A stretch of DNA of 64,000 bases, taken from positions 1-64,000 of the forward strand of contig NZ_LWLN01000001.1 in the NCBI RefSeq assembly GCF_001953745.1. Reading direction: 5' to 3'. The position numbers were made by a program, and so were the translations under genes. Below, piece after piece: positions 28,884 to 37,647 of this stretch; the first letter of the stretch is position 1, and the number at the start of each line of letters is the position of its first letter. Source of the DNA: Natrinema saccharevitans (lineage in GTDB: Archaea > Halobacteriota > Halobacteria > Halobacteriales > Natrialbaceae). The notes beneath the pieces were generated by a model. The model worked only from the letters and a program-made list of their open reading frames with translations, was not told the DNA's origin and ran no database searches.

Positions 28884-29405
28884 CTATAGCTCCGCGACGG
28901 TTGCACAGTCCTGACAGGAGATGACCGTTTCGTCGGGTTCGGGCATCCGCTCGTCTTCCGGGCGGACCGCTTCGATGTCGTGGACCGTTTCTCGCCCACA
29001 GTTCTCACAGTCGAACAGTACCTTCGTGTCTGCCCATCCGTGGCGGGGCTCCCCGACGCCGAGCGCCACGGCGACGACTCGTTCGTCGCCCTCGTTACCG
29101 CCGGTCTGATAGGAACCGCCGCGCTCGAAGTGAATGACTTCGCCGGGGCCGACCTCGTGGGTTTCGGGCTCGGCACCCGGCCCCGATTTCACCTCGAACG
29201 TGGCCGTCCCATCGATCACGTAGAACAACTCCTCCTGATCGTGGTGCGTGTGGTGGCCGCCGGAGAACGACTCGCCGGGCTCGAGTTCGAAGTGGACCAT
29301 CGCGAAGCCCATCTCCTCGATGGCTCGCGAGAGCGGTTTGCGGCGGCTGTTGATACCCATGAAATGAGGGACGTTTTCGATCTCGTCGACACTTCGCTTT
29401 TCCAT
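28884..29405 (-). CDS. Cupin protein with C-terminal cysteine knuckles
   Basis: A 173-aa protein starting at ATG 29405 (MEKRSVDEIENVPHFMG). An upstream ATG at 29420 lies only about 15 bp from the TATA box (29431-29438) and would fall outside the transcript, so 29405 is preferred. The cupin beta-barrel spans about 35-115, with metal ligands in GGHHTHHDQEELFYVIDG and the second cupin motif GPGEVIHFERGG. The C-terminus carries CENCG (about residue 134) and CQDC (about 167), likely one zinc site. The substrate is unknown. Confidence 0.8.
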   Translation of the reverse strand: MEKRSVDEIENVPHFMGINSRRKPLSRAIEEMGFAMVHFELEPGESFSGGHHTHHDQEELFYVIDGTATFEVKSGPGAEPETHEVGPGEVIHFERGGSYQTGGNEGDERVVAVALGVGEPRHGWADTKVLFDCENCGRETVHDIEAVRPEDERMPEPDETVISCQDCATVAEL

Positions 29406-29430
29406 GCTACCACTAGGCATGGCGTGTACC

Positions 29431-29438
29431 CTCTAAAA
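29431..29438 (-). promoter_or_regulatory. TATA box of the cupin gene
   Basis: Minus-strand TTTTAGAG about 29 bp upstream of the chosen start at 29405. It rules out the upstream ATG. Confidence 0.55.
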
Positions 29439-29497
29439 CGTTCCCGCCGTCCGGAACGTGTGGCTGAATATACCGTTGCCGCCCTGCTGCGTGCCGG

Positions 29498-31156
29498 TTA
29501 CGACTCGTTTCGGTCGATCGACTCACCGTGCGTTCCGGCGGCTCGGTCGGTCTCGACCGATTTCGCGTTCCGCTCGCCCGGATCGCCGTGTCCGCCGCCG
29601 CCAGGCGTTTTGACGGTGACGGTCGTCCCGGCGTCGACGTCGACCGTCGTCTTCGCGGGCACCGCCTCGCCGTCGATCAGGTTCTCGCCCGTCGCGCCGT
29701 CCCCGCCGCCCGCGACGCCCTTCGGCGCGTGGCGGCGACGTTCGGTCAACAGCGACACCGTCGCGGGTTTCTCGACGGTCACCGCGCGCTCGAGGCCCTC
29801 GCCGCCCCGATGGCGGCCGCGCCCGCCGCTGCCCTCGCGGAGCGCGTAGCGCTCGACCCGGAGCGGGTACTCCGTCTCGAGGGATTCGACGGGCGTGTTG
29901 AGCGTGTTGGTCATGCCGACCTGGACGCCGTCCATGCCGTCGCGCTCGGCGCGCGCGCCGAAGCCGCCGCCGATCGTCTCGTAGTAGGCGAACGAGCCGT
30001 CCCGCGCCCCGATGGTGAGGTTGTTCATCGTGCCCTGTCCCTGCGCGGGGACGCGGTCGGGCGCGGCCTCGGCCAGCGCGGTGAAGACGACGTCGGTGAC
30101 GCGCTGGCTGGTCTCGACGTTGCCGCCGACCACGGCGGCCGGCGCGGTCGGGTTGAGCAGCGATCCCTCGGGCGCGCTGACGCGAACCGGCTCGTAACAG
30201 CCGTGGTTCGGCGGGATTTCGGGGTCGGTGAGACAGCGGACGACGAAGTAGACGGCGCTTTTCGCGACCGAAAGCGGCGCGTTGAGATTGCCCGCGACCT
30301 GGTCGGCCGTCCCCGAGAAGTCGACGTCGATCGACTCGCCGTCGATCGTCACCGCGACCGCGATCTCGATATCGTCGTCGGTCACGCCGTCGCCCTCGAG
30401 GACGTCGGTCGCCTCGTAGACCCCGTCGGGCAGGGCCGCGATCTCGTCTGCGAGTCGCTCGCGGGAGTAGCCGATCACGGCGTCGAACCCGGAGAGGACC
30501 GTCTCGCGGCCGTGGTCGGCGAAGAGGTCGGCGAGCCGTCTCTCCGCGCGTTCGTTGGCGGCCTGCTGGGCGCGCAGGTCCGCCCGGCGCTCGTCGGGAT
30601 TGCGGACGTTCGCGAGGACGAGCGAGCGGACCTCCTCCCGGGGCTCGCCGCCGGCGACGAGTCGGGTCGGCGGGAGCCGAAGCCCCTCCTGGTAGATCTC
30701 CTCCGCGCCGGCGGGCATGCTGCCGGGGGTCATCCCGCCCACGTCGGCGTGGTGGGCTCGAGAGACGGCGTAGCCGACGATCTCCCCGTCACCGCTCCCG
30801 TCCTCGGAACCGCCCGGGTCCGGGGCGATCGGCGAGACCGTCGTCACGTCCGGCAGGTGCGTCCCGCCGGTGAAGGGGTCGTTGAGGACGAACACGTCGC
30901 CCGGCTGCGGGTCGCGCTCGCGGACGGCCGCGACCGCGGCCGGCATCGCGCCGAGGTGAACTGGAATGTGTTCGGCCTGCGCGATCATCCGCCCGTCGGC
31001 GTCGAACAGCGCCGTCGAGCAGTCCCGCCGCTCCTTGATGTTCGGCGAGTACGCGCCCCGGATCAGGGTCTGGCCCATCTCCTCGGCGACGCTCTCGAGC
31101 TGGTTGCGCAACACCTCGAGGGTCACCGGATCGACGCCCTCGCTCGCGTCCGTCAT
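29498..31156 (-). CDS. hyuB: Hydantoinase B / 5-oxoprolinase beta-type subunit
   Basis: A 552-aa HyuB-family ATP-dependent amidohydrolase subunit. Signatures: VTLEVLRNQLESVAEEMGQTL at the start, SPNIKERRDCSTALFD, FVLNDPFTGGTHLPDVTT, AHHADVGGMTPGSMP, and at the end GGRGRHRGGEGLERAVT and TPGGGGHGDP. It overlaps the hyuA stop by 4 bp (ATGA) and is co-translated with it. HyuA and HyuB together hydrolyse hydantoins or 5-oxoproline with ATP; the substrate cannot be inferred further. Long open frames on the opposite strand are GC-bias shadows. Confidence 0.93.
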   Translation of the reverse strand: MTDASEGVDPVTLEVLRNQLESVAEEMGQTLIRGAYSPNIKERRDCSTALFDADGRMIAQAEHIPVHLGAMPAAVAAVRERDPQPGDVFVLNDPFTGGTHLPDVTTVSPIAPDPGGSEDGSGDGEIVGYAVSRAHHADVGGMTPGSMPAGAEEIYQEGLRLPPTRLVAGGEPREEVRSLVLANVRNPDERRADLRAQQAANERAERRLADLFADHGRETVLSGFDAVIGYSRERLADEIAALPDGVYEATDVLEGDGVTDDDIEIAVAVTIDGESIDVDFSGTADQVAGNLNAPLSVAKSAVYFVVRCLTDPEIPPNHGCYEPVRVSAPEGSLLNPTAPAAVVGGNVETSQRVTDVVFTALAEAAPDRVPAQGQGTMNNLTIGARDGSFAYYETIGGGFGARAERDGMDGVQVGMTNTLNTPVESLETEYPLRVERYALREGSGGRGRHRGGEGLERAVTVEKPATVSLLTERRRHAPKGVAGGGDGATGENLIDGEAVPAKTTVDVDAGTTVTVKTPGGGGHGDPGERNAKSVETDRAAGTHGESIDRNES

Positions 31157-33198
31157 CGGGACTCACCTCCGCGCGTCATGACGAGCGTGCCGTCGGCGAG
31201 GATCTCGCCGTCCCAGTTCGGGGGAACGACCGTCGTGCTCTCGGCCTGCTCTAAGATCGCCGGCCCGTCGACGGTCGCGCCCGGCGCGAGCCGGTCCCGA
31301 TCGTAGACGGCGGCCTCGCGCGCTCGGTCGCCGGTCGCGGGGAAGTGCGCCGTCCGGGTCCCGACCCGGGCGTCGCCCGCGCCGCGATGACGGATCGTCG
31401 GCTCCGAACCGGGCACCGTCGCCGTCGCGCGGAGGGTGACGACCTCGATTTCCTCGTCCATCTTGTAGCCGTAGGCCCGCTCGTGGGCCGCGTGGAACCG
31501 CTCGGCGACCGCCGCGGGGTCGAACCCGTCGCCGACGGGGACGGTCAGTTCGAAGCTCTGGCCCGCGTACCGGCAGTCGGCCGCGCGATCGACCGCGGCG
31601 GCGTCCGGATCCGACGCGTCCGCCAGCACGTCGGCCACGAGGTCGTCGTAGACCCCCTCGAGGTCGGCCGGGGCCGCGTCCGCGAGCTCTTCGCCGACGG
31701 TCCGAGCGGCGTCGTAACTCTCGTCGGCCGCGAGCAGGCCGTACGCCGAGAGGACGCCGCCGGGTCGCGGGACGACGACCCGGTCGATCGACAGCGAGTC
31801 GGCGAGCGCCGCGGCGTGCATCGGTCCCGCGCCGCCGAACGCGACGAGGGCGAACTCGCGAGGGTCGTGGCCGCGCTCGACCGTCACCGCGCGGATCGTC
31901 CGCGCCATCGTCGCGTTCGCGACCCGGTAGACCCCGCGGGCGGCCTCGAGCGCGCCGTCGAAGCCGGCCTGGTTGGCGAGCCCCTCGAGGGCCGCTCGGG
32001 CGGCGTCGACGTCCAGCGTCATCTCGCCGCCGAGCGCCGTCTCGGGGCCGATGTAGCCGAGGACGACGTTGGCGTCCGTCACGGTCGGCTCCGTTCCGCC
32101 GCGGCCGTAGCAGGCCGGCCCCGGCTCCGCACCCGACGATTCGGGGCCGACCCGGAGCGCGCCGCCGGAGTCGACCCACGCGATCGAGCCCCCGCCCGCG
32201 CCGACGGTGTTGACGTCGACCATCGGCGTCCGGATCGGCAGCCCGTCGATCTCCGCGTCGGTCGTCCGCTCGGTCCGCCCGTCCCGGACGAGGCTCACGT
32301 CGCTCGAGGTGCCGCCCATGTCGAAGGTCACGAGCCCCGCGACGTCGGCGTCGTCGACGGTCGCCGCGGCACCGACGACGCCCGCAGCGGGCCCCGACAG
32401 CGTCGTCGTCACCGCGTGGTCCCGGACCGTCTCGGGGTCGGCGATGCCGCCGTTTGCCTGCATGATCCGCGGAGCCGGCATCCCGGCCGCGTCGGCTTCC
32501 TCGACCAGCCGCCCGACGTAGCGGTCGATCGCCGGGCGGACGTAGGCGTCGACGGCGGTCGTCGAGGTCCGCTCGAACTCGCGGAACTCCGCGAGGACCT
32601 CGTGGGATGCCGAGACCGGCACCGCGAGTTCCTCGCGAAGCGTCTCGGCGACGACGCGCTCGTTGTCCGGGTCGGCGTAGGAGTGCAAGAGACAGACCGC
32701 GACCGCCTCGACGTCGCGCTCGCGCAGCGTCGCCGCCAGATCGCGAACGTCGCTCTCGTCGACTGCCCGCTCGAGGCCCTCGGCGGTCGTCCGCTCGTCG
32801 ATCTCGAACCGCCGGTCGCGGGGCACCAGCGGCTCGGGCTTTGCGGCCTCGAGGTCGTACAGATCGGGCCGATCCTGCCGGCCGATCTCGAGGACGTCCC
32901 GGAACCCCTCGGTGGTCACGAGCGCCGTCTTCGCGCCGCCGCGCTCGAGCAGGGCGTTGACCGAGACGGTCATCGCGTGGGCGAAGCCGTCGATCTCGCC
33001 CGGCGAAATGCCGTCGTCGTCGCAGGCCTTCTCGATCCCCTCGAGGACGCCGCGGTGCTGGGGATCGGTCGAGGGCACTTTGGCGGTGACGAGGCGATCG
33101 TCGATCGAGAGCGCCACGTCGGTGAAGGTACCGCCGACGTCGACGCCGATTCGGGCGTTCGATCCGGAATCGGCGGCTGTTCGTTCGGGAGGTCCCAT
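31153..33198 (-). CDS. hyuA: Hydantoinase A / 5-oxoprolinase alpha-type subunit
   Basis: A 681-aa ASKHA-fold subunit. The phosphate-binding motif IGVDVGGTFTDVALS is at the N-terminus (about residue 16) and VTFDMGGTSSDVSLV (about 285) is the second. VDVNTVGAGGGSIAWVD, GPACYGRGGTEPTVTDAN and FGGAGPMHAAALA are HyuA hallmarks. ATG 33198 gives MGPPERTAADS. A TATA box (TTTATACT, 33228-33235) lies 33 bp upstream. First gene of the hyuAB pair, reading leftward. Confidence 0.94.
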   Translation of the reverse strand: MGPPERTAADSGSNARIGVDVGGTFTDVALSIDDRLVTAKVPSTDPQHRGVLEGIEKACDDDGISPGEIDGFAHAMTVSVNALLERGGAKTALVTTEGFRDVLEIGRQDRPDLYDLEAAKPEPLVPRDRRFEIDERTTAEGLERAVDESDVRDLAATLRERDVEAVAVCLLHSYADPDNERVVAETLREELAVPVSASHEVLAEFREFERTSTTAVDAYVRPAIDRYVGRLVEEADAAGMPAPRIMQANGGIADPETVRDHAVTTTLSGPAAGVVGAAATVDDADVAGLVTFDMGGTSSDVSLVRDGRTERTTDAEIDGLPIRTPMVDVNTVGAGGGSIAWVDSGGALRVGPESSGAEPGPACYGRGGTEPTVTDANVVLGYIGPETALGGEMTLDVDAARAALEGLANQAGFDGALEAARGVYRVANATMARTIRAVTVERGHDPREFALVAFGGAGPMHAAALADSLSIDRVVVPRPGGVLSAYGLLAADESYDAARTVGEELADAAPADLEGVYDDLVADVLADASDPDAAAVDRAADCRYAGQSFELTVPVGDGFDPAAVAERFHAAHERAYGYKMDEEIEVVTLRATATVPGSEPTIRHRGAGDARVGTRTAHFPATGDRAREAAVYDRDRLAPGATVDGPAILEQAESTTVVPPNWDGEILADGTLVMTRGGESR

Positions 33199-33227
33199 CG
33201 ATACGCGTCGGATTGTGCTCCCGTCGG

Positions 33228-33235
33228 TTTATACT
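33228..33235 (-). promoter_or_regulatory. TATA box of the hyuAB operon
   Basis: Minus-strand AGTATAAA, about 33 bp upstream of the hyuA ATG at 33198. Confidence 0.6.
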
Positions 33236-33282
33236 CCGTCGTCTCCCGGTCGAGATCCGCGCCTTCGTTCCCCGGATCGGAC

Positions 33283-33816
33283 TTATCCGGTTCGATGCTC
33301 GACCGTGAGGGTGCCGTCGGTCACGGTGGCGACGAACATGGTCTCGCGAGTCGTGGGCGCAGCGCCGGTGGCGCTCCCCGGGTTGAGCACCCGGACGCGA
33401 CCGGCTGTGCGGCCCTCGTCGAACGCGACGGTCTCGTCGACCACCGCGTGGGTGTGACCGGCGACGGCGACGAGCGTCGCGTCGGCCGCCGCGCCCGCGT
33501 TCTCGCGGGCCGTCTCGACGACTCGCTCCCGCCAGTCGCCCGACGATCCGTCGCCGTGGGTGACGACGAACCGCACGCCGTCGACCTCGAGGGTGGCCGT
33601 CGTCGGCGCGTCGAGCGTCGCCGGATCAACGTTGCCCCGAACGGCGGTCAACTCGCCGCCCGTGAGGTCGACGAACCGCTCGTAGGCCCCGAACGACTCG
33701 AAGTCGCCCGCGTGGATGGTGTGATCGGCCGCCTCGATCTCGGTGACGGCCCACGCGGGAAGCGCCGACTCTCGAGTGGGCACGTGGGTGTCGGAAACGA
33801 TCGCGATACGCGTCAT
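33283..33816 (-). CDS. YfcE/MJ0936-family metallophosphoesterase
   Basis: A 177-aa calcineurin-like phosphoesterase. Metal ligands: SDTHVP (D9, H11) near the start, HAGDFESF (D38), RGNVD (N61), VTHGDGSS, and AGHTHAVV with the His-x-His pair near residue 120. LNPGSAT is the family C-terminal mark. ATG 33816 (MTRIAIVSDTHV) is preferred; the open frame to 34020 is unlikely. YfcE-type enzymes hydrolyse phosphodiesters, often with Mn; the natural substrate is unknown. It is divergent from the NUDIX-eIF2B fusion at 33998. Confidence 0.9.
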   Translation of the reverse strand: MTRIAIVSDTHVPTRESALPAWAVTEIEAADHTIHAGDFESFGAYERFVDLTGGELTAVRGNVDPATLDAPTTATLEVDGVRFVVTHGDGSSGDWRERVVETARENAGAAADATLVAVAGHTHAVVDETVAFDEGRTAGRVRVLNPGSATGAAPTTRETMFVATVTDGTLTVEHRTG

Positions 33817-33997
33817 AGCTGTGCGTTCGTCCGCAGTTCCGAAAAGCGTTCGTCGGCGGCCGATCCCCGGTCGCCGCCCCGCTCGCTCGAGTCGTGCTGA
33901 GTCGCCGCTTGCCTCGCGGACGGGTTCGGGACGAGTCCCGCGCGGTCCCAGTGGCGCGTTCGAAAGCGACACCTTCCCGGTCGCCGTGGGCCATCGT

Positions 33998-35410
33998 ATG
34001 TGCCCGGACACCGACACCACGAGCGACGACCCGGCTCACGTCGTCACCGCGTTCCTCCGTCATCGGAGCGACGTTTGCTGCTTGCGCCGCAGCGACGCCG
34101 TCGGCACCTACCGTGGCCAGTGGGGCGGCGTCTCCGGGTTCGCGGCGGGGAACCCCGACGAACAGGTCCGCACGGAGATCCGCGAGGAGACCGGCCTCGA
34201 GCCCGGCGAGACGGTTTCGATCGTTCGATCCGGGCGGCCGGTCGCGTTCGAGGATCCGGACCTCGAGCGCGAGTGGGTCGTTCACCCTTATCTGTTCGAC
34301 TGCGACACGAGGGAGATCGAACTGAGCGAGGAACACGACGCCGCCGAGTGGGCCCCGCCGACCGCGATCCTCGAGGACGACCGCGAGACGGTCCCCGAAC
34401 TGTGGACCGCCTACGAGCGGGTCGCGCCGACGGTCCGGTCGATCGCGGCCGACGACGAACACGGGGCCGCGTTCCTGTCGGTGCGCGCGCTCGAGGTGCT
34501 GCGCGACCGCGCGGGCCTGCTCGTCGCGGAGCGGGAGGAGAGCAGCGAGGGATCGGAGATCCCTCGAGCGAACGGGGAACCCGTGAGCGAGGCGACATCG
34601 TCGCCTCGGAACGGCGAGCGGGGCACCCGCGAGCCCGGCCCACGGCCCGCGGACGAGCGGGACGAACTCACCGAACTCGCCGGTCGACTGCTCGAGGCCC
34701 GTCCGTCGATGGCCGTCCTCCGGAACCGGGTCAACCGGGCGATGGCCGGCGCTGCCGGGGACGACCGCGACGACTGGGGCGCGCCCGCCGTCCTCGAGTC
34801 GGCGCTGTCGACGATCGAGCGCGCGCTCGCGGCTGACACCGAGACCGCTACCAACGCCGCCGATCGCCTCGACGGGAGCGTGGCGACGCTCTCGCGCTCG
34901 GGGACCGTCCTCGAGGCGCTCGAGGCGGGCGAGCCGTCCCGGGTCTTCGTCGCGGAGTCCCGCCCCGCCCGCGAGGGGATCGACGTCGCCGAACGGCTGG
35001 CGGCGACGACCGACTGCACCGTGACGGTCCACACCGACGCGGCCGTCGCAGCCGTCCTCGCACGCGAGGACGTCGACCGCGTCGTGGTCGGGGCCGACAC
35101 CGTCCTCCCCGACGGCTCGGTGGTGAACAAGACCGGAACCCGCACGCTCGCGGTCGCCGCCGCTCGCGAGGCGATTCCGGTGTCGGTCGTCGCCGCCACG
35201 GCCAAGGTCTCGACCCGCGAGGCCGTCTCCCTCGAGTCCGGCGACCGGTCGGCGGTGTACGACGGTGACGCCGCGATCGACGCGCTGAATCCGACCTTCG
35301 ACGTGACGCCGGCCGACTGCGTGACGGAAATCGTTACCGAGCGCGGCGCGCTCGCGCCCGCCGAGATCGAGGCCGTCGCAACGGAGTTGCGCGACCTCGA
35401 GACGTGGTAG
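33998..35410 (+). CDS. NUDIX - eIF-2B-like fusion protein
   Basis: A 470-aa two-domain protein from ATG 33998 (MCPDTDTTSDDPAHV). Residues about 12-135 are a NUDIX domain: YRGQWGGVSGFAAGN, then the box REIREETGLE region (TEIREETGL) where the RExxEExGL core is intact. A poorly conserved linker of about 60 residues (EESSEGSEIPRANG) follows. Residues about 230-470 are an initiation-factor-2B/methylthioribose-phosphate-isomerase-like fold: RVFVAESRPAREG, VVVGADTVLPDGSVVNKTGTRTLAVAA, and PTFDVTPADCVTEIVTERG. The IF2B fold includes sugar-phosphate isomerases, so the two domains may act in one nucleotide/sugar-phosphate salvage step. Function inferred only. Confidence 0.82.
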   Translation: MCPDTDTTSDDPAHVVTAFLRHRSDVCCLRRSDAVGTYRGQWGGVSGFAAGNPDEQVRTEIREETGLEPGETVSIVRSGRPVAFEDPDLEREWVVHPYLFDCDTREIELSEEHDAAEWAPPTAILEDDRETVPELWTAYERVAPTVRSIAADDEHGAAFLSVRALEVLRDRAGLLVAEREESSEGSEIPRANGEPVSEATSSPRNGERGTREPGPRPADERDELTELAGRLLEARPSMAVLRNRVNRAMAGAAGDDRDDWGAPAVLESALSTIERALAADTETATNAADRLDGSVATLSRSGTVLEALEAGEPSRVFVAESRPAREGIDVAERLAATTDCTVTVHTDAAVAAVLAREDVDRVVVGADTVLPDGSVVNKTGTRTLAVAAAREAIPVSVVAATAKVSTREAVSLESGDRSAVYDGDAAIDALNPTFDVTPADCVTEIVTERGALAPAEIEAVATELRDLETW

Positions 35411-35672
35411 TCAGTCAGTTCTCGCTGTGACGGTCGGCCGTCGGACCCTCGTCCGTGAGGTTTTTGCGGACGGCTGATCTACGACCGCTAGGTGGCGATG
35501 ACGAAAGTTACCCCCGCTTAGCCCTTTGTGATGAAACCTTTCACTGAGCCACCATCGTTCTGCCACCGGAGAGCCGTCTATACGTTCGGCCACCAGTACC
35601 CGATTCCATCCGTTTTCCATGTCGCTTTCTCGGTGGCAAACTTTCAACCGCGATTCGCGCGTAGCGACGCCC

Positions 35673-36602
35673 ATGGAGTTCGAACTCGAGCGACTCGGGA
35701 TCCACGAGTCCGTCGACGACGTATTTCCGCCGGCTGAACTGGCCGACTACCTCGCCGACCTGCCGGTCGATGTCTCGGTGATCGACGACGACGGGATCGC
35801 CGCCAGCGACGCGGTCGTCACCCTCGAGCACCGCGCGGCCCTCCTCGAGGTCGACTGGGTCCACTCGATACAGGCGGGGGTCGACCGGTTTCCCTTCGAC
35901 GCCTTCGAGGCCAACGGCGTGGTCCTGACGAACAGTACGGGGATCCACGACCGGTCCGTCGGCGAGACGGTCGCGGGCTATCTCCTCATGTTCGCCCGTC
36001 GATTGCACGATCACGTCGCGAACCAGCGGGCGCGCCGCTGGGACCGACCCGAGTGGGACGCGGCGTTCACGCTGCCGGGGGCGACGGCCTGCGTCGTCGG
36101 TACGGGGACGCTGGGAACGGGCGTCGCAGAGACGCTGGGCGGACTCGGCGTGGCCCTGCGGGGGGTCCGACGCTCCGGCGACCCCGTCCCCGGCTTCGAC
36201 GAGGTCTACGCGAACGACCGGCTGCTCGAGGCGATCGCGGACGTCGAGTTCGTGATCGTCACCGTTCCCCTGACCGACGAGACGCGCCACTTCTTCGACG
36301 CCGTGGCGTTCGACGCCATGCGCGACGACGCCTATTTCGTGAACGTGGCTCGCGGGTCGGTCGTGGACGAATCGGCGCTGATCGACGCGCTCGAGGCCGA
36401 CGCCCTCGCGGGAGCTGCCCTGGACGTCTTCGAGGAGGAGCCCCTGCCCGAGGACTCACCGCTGTGGGGGATGGACGAGGTGATCGTTTCGCCCCACTGC
36501 GCCGCCTACACGCGAGATTACTTCCGGGACACCGGCGACATCGTCCGCGAGAACGTCGATCGGCTCGCGGACGGCGCGGCATTCCACAACCGCGCGGTCT
36601 GA
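35673..36602 (+). CDS. D-2-hydroxyacid dehydrogenase, NAD-binding
   Basis: A 309-aa protein from ATG 35673 (MEFELERLGIHESVDDV); an upstream ATG at 35619 adds 18 unlikely residues. The N-terminal substrate domain includes VDWVHSIQAGVDRFPF and LTNSTGIHDRSVGETVAGYLL. The Rossmann motif near residue 140, CVVGTGTLGTGVAE, fits GxGxxG. NVARGSVVDESALIDAL carries the catalytic Arg region, DVFEEEPLPEDSPLW the Glu, and SPHCAAYTRDYF the catalytic His. It belongs to the D-isomer-specific 2-hydroxyacid dehydrogenase family; the substrate is unknown. The gap 35411-35672 between the NUDIX-eIF2B gene and this one holds only non-coding DNA. Confidence 0.88.
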   Translation: MEFELERLGIHESVDDVFPPAELADYLADLPVDVSVIDDDGIAASDAVVTLEHRAALLEVDWVHSIQAGVDRFPFDAFEANGVVLTNSTGIHDRSVGETVAGYLLMFARRLHDHVANQRARRWDRPEWDAAFTLPGATACVVGTGTLGTGVAETLGGLGVALRGVRRSGDPVPGFDEVYANDRLLEAIADVEFVIVTVPLTDETRHFFDAVAFDAMRDDAYFVNVARGSVVDESALIDALEADALAGAALDVFEEEPLPEDSPLWGMDEVIVSPHCAAYTRDYFRDTGDIVRENVDRLADGAAFHNRAV

Positions 36603-36746
36603 TCGCAGCCGCGATGTCGATGGCCGAGAGCGCGGCTCGAGCAACTGCGAGAGTCGCGTGATCCGGGGGAGGGCAGGCGCTTACCCGATACTCACCGCGA
36701 GCGAACCCGAAGGGTGAGCGAGCAGGCCGACGACCGATGTGGAGTG

Positions 36747-36896
36747 CGCGGCGCTACGCGCCGCGAATAGACGAACGGCGGAGCCGTGAGCCGAGTGACG
36801 CGAAGCGTCACGGAACGGAGGGAGGAGTGCTTTTGACCGAAACTCAGCGGGATCTCCGATCCCGCGAGGTCCAAAAGAGCGCTTCGCGCTCTTTTG
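36747..36896. repeat. Array of four perfect hairpins with 3-nt loops between convergent genes
   Basis: The gap 36603-36938 has no gene. Four hairpins follow one another, each a perfect stem with a 3-nt loop: CGCGGCGC-TAC-GCGCCGCG (36747-36765), GTGACGC-GAA-GCGTCAC (36795-36811), GCGGGATC-TCC-GATCCCGC (36847-36865), and an 11-bp stem with core AAAAGAGCGC, loop TTC and GCGCTCTTTT (36872-36896). The flanks carry GAGCGAACG-like repeats. The last hairpin ends in TTTT in both directions, which suits a bidirectional terminator between the convergent dehydrogenase and EngB genes. The flanking composition resembles dispersed haloarchaeal intergenic repeats. Confidence 0.75.
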
Positions 36897-36938
36897 AAGA
36901 TTTTGCCGAGTGACGAGCGAACGCAGCGCAAAATTTCG

Positions 36939-37562
36939 TTAGAAGAACTTGAACAGATCGTCCCGCTGTTGCTCGTGGAGATGGCTCCGGACGGCCTCGT
37001 CGAGCGGCTCGAGTTGCCCCTTCTTCGCGCTGATGGGGGCGATGGTGTCCTGCCACTGTTTCCACGGCGGGTAGAGGCCGAGGCGGTCACAGAGCGCGTC
37101 GAGGCGCTCGTCCTCGTCGTCGACCTTGTCCATCTTGTTGACGGCGACGACGGTGGGGATATCGAGGTCGCGCAGGAAGTGAAACATCTCGACGTCGTAG
37201 GGAATCTCGTCGGGGCCGGAGTGGCGGTCGATGATGTCGACGACGCTCTTGCCGTCGACGACCAGGACTGCGACGAGGATGTCGTCGGCGTACGCTTCTA
37301 AGTAGCGGACGATCTCGGTCTTGATCTCCTCGCGGCGGTCCTCGTCGACGCCGCTCATGAAGCCGAAGCCGGGGAGGTCGGTGATGACGAAGTCCTCGGG
37401 GGCCCAGTCGTAGTGGTTGGGCGAGCGGGTGACGCCGGGCTTGCCGCCGGTGTCGAAGCTGTGGCCGGTCAGCTCGCGCATGAGCGTGGACTTGCCCACG
37501 TTCGAGCGACCGACGAGCGCCACCTCGGCGTCCCGATTCGGTCGCGTATCGAAGTCGATCAT
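36939..37562 (-). CDS. engB: Ribosome-assembly GTPase EngB
   Basis: A 207-aa TrmE/EngB-type GTPase. G1 is GRSNVGKST (about residue 17), G3 [11 protein letters not shown]4 NKMDKVDD and G5 SAKK. N-terminal [20 protein letters not shown] is the archaeal EngB form. ATG 37562 is chosen; the open frame extends beyond it to 37970 without a plausible start. A TATA box (TATAAA, 37587-37592 on the minus strand) lies 28 bp upstream, so the mRNA is leaderless. It binds pre-50S particles in bacteria; the archaeal role is assumed similar. Confidence 0.92.
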   Translation of the reverse strand: MIDFDTRPNRDAEVALVGRSNVGKSTLMRELTGHSFDTGGKPGVTRSPNHYDWAPEDFVITDLPGFGFMSGVDEDRREEIKTEIVRYLEAYADDILVAVLVVDGKSVVDIIDRHSGPDEIPYDVEMFHFLRDLDIPTVVAVNKMDKVDDEDERLDALCDRLGLYPPWKQWQDTIAPISAKKGQLEPLDEAVRSHLHEQQRDDLFKFF

Positions 37563-37586
37563 ACGGTTCGGTAGGGCGGTGGGAGG

Positions 37587-37592
37587 TTTATA
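37587..37592 (-). promoter_or_regulatory. TATA box of engB
   Basis: Minus-strand TATAAA, 28 bp upstream of the ATG at 37562. Confidence 0.65.
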
Positions 37593-37647
37593 CGCGTTGT
37601 AACTGGCCCCGGTCGCTCGAGCGTCGTCCGAGGCGTCGATGCCGGAT

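Noticed and set aside
29528-33900. Very long plus-strand open frames (about 592 and 851 codons) opposite hyuB and hyuA
   Set aside because: They lie exactly antisense to well-supported genes, are Arg/Val/Asp-biased without motifs, and arise from GC-rich codon bias.
36705-36940. CRISPR-like repeats around the hairpin array
   Set aside because: Sequences of the four hairpins differ and there are no equal-length spacers; no cas gene is in the window.
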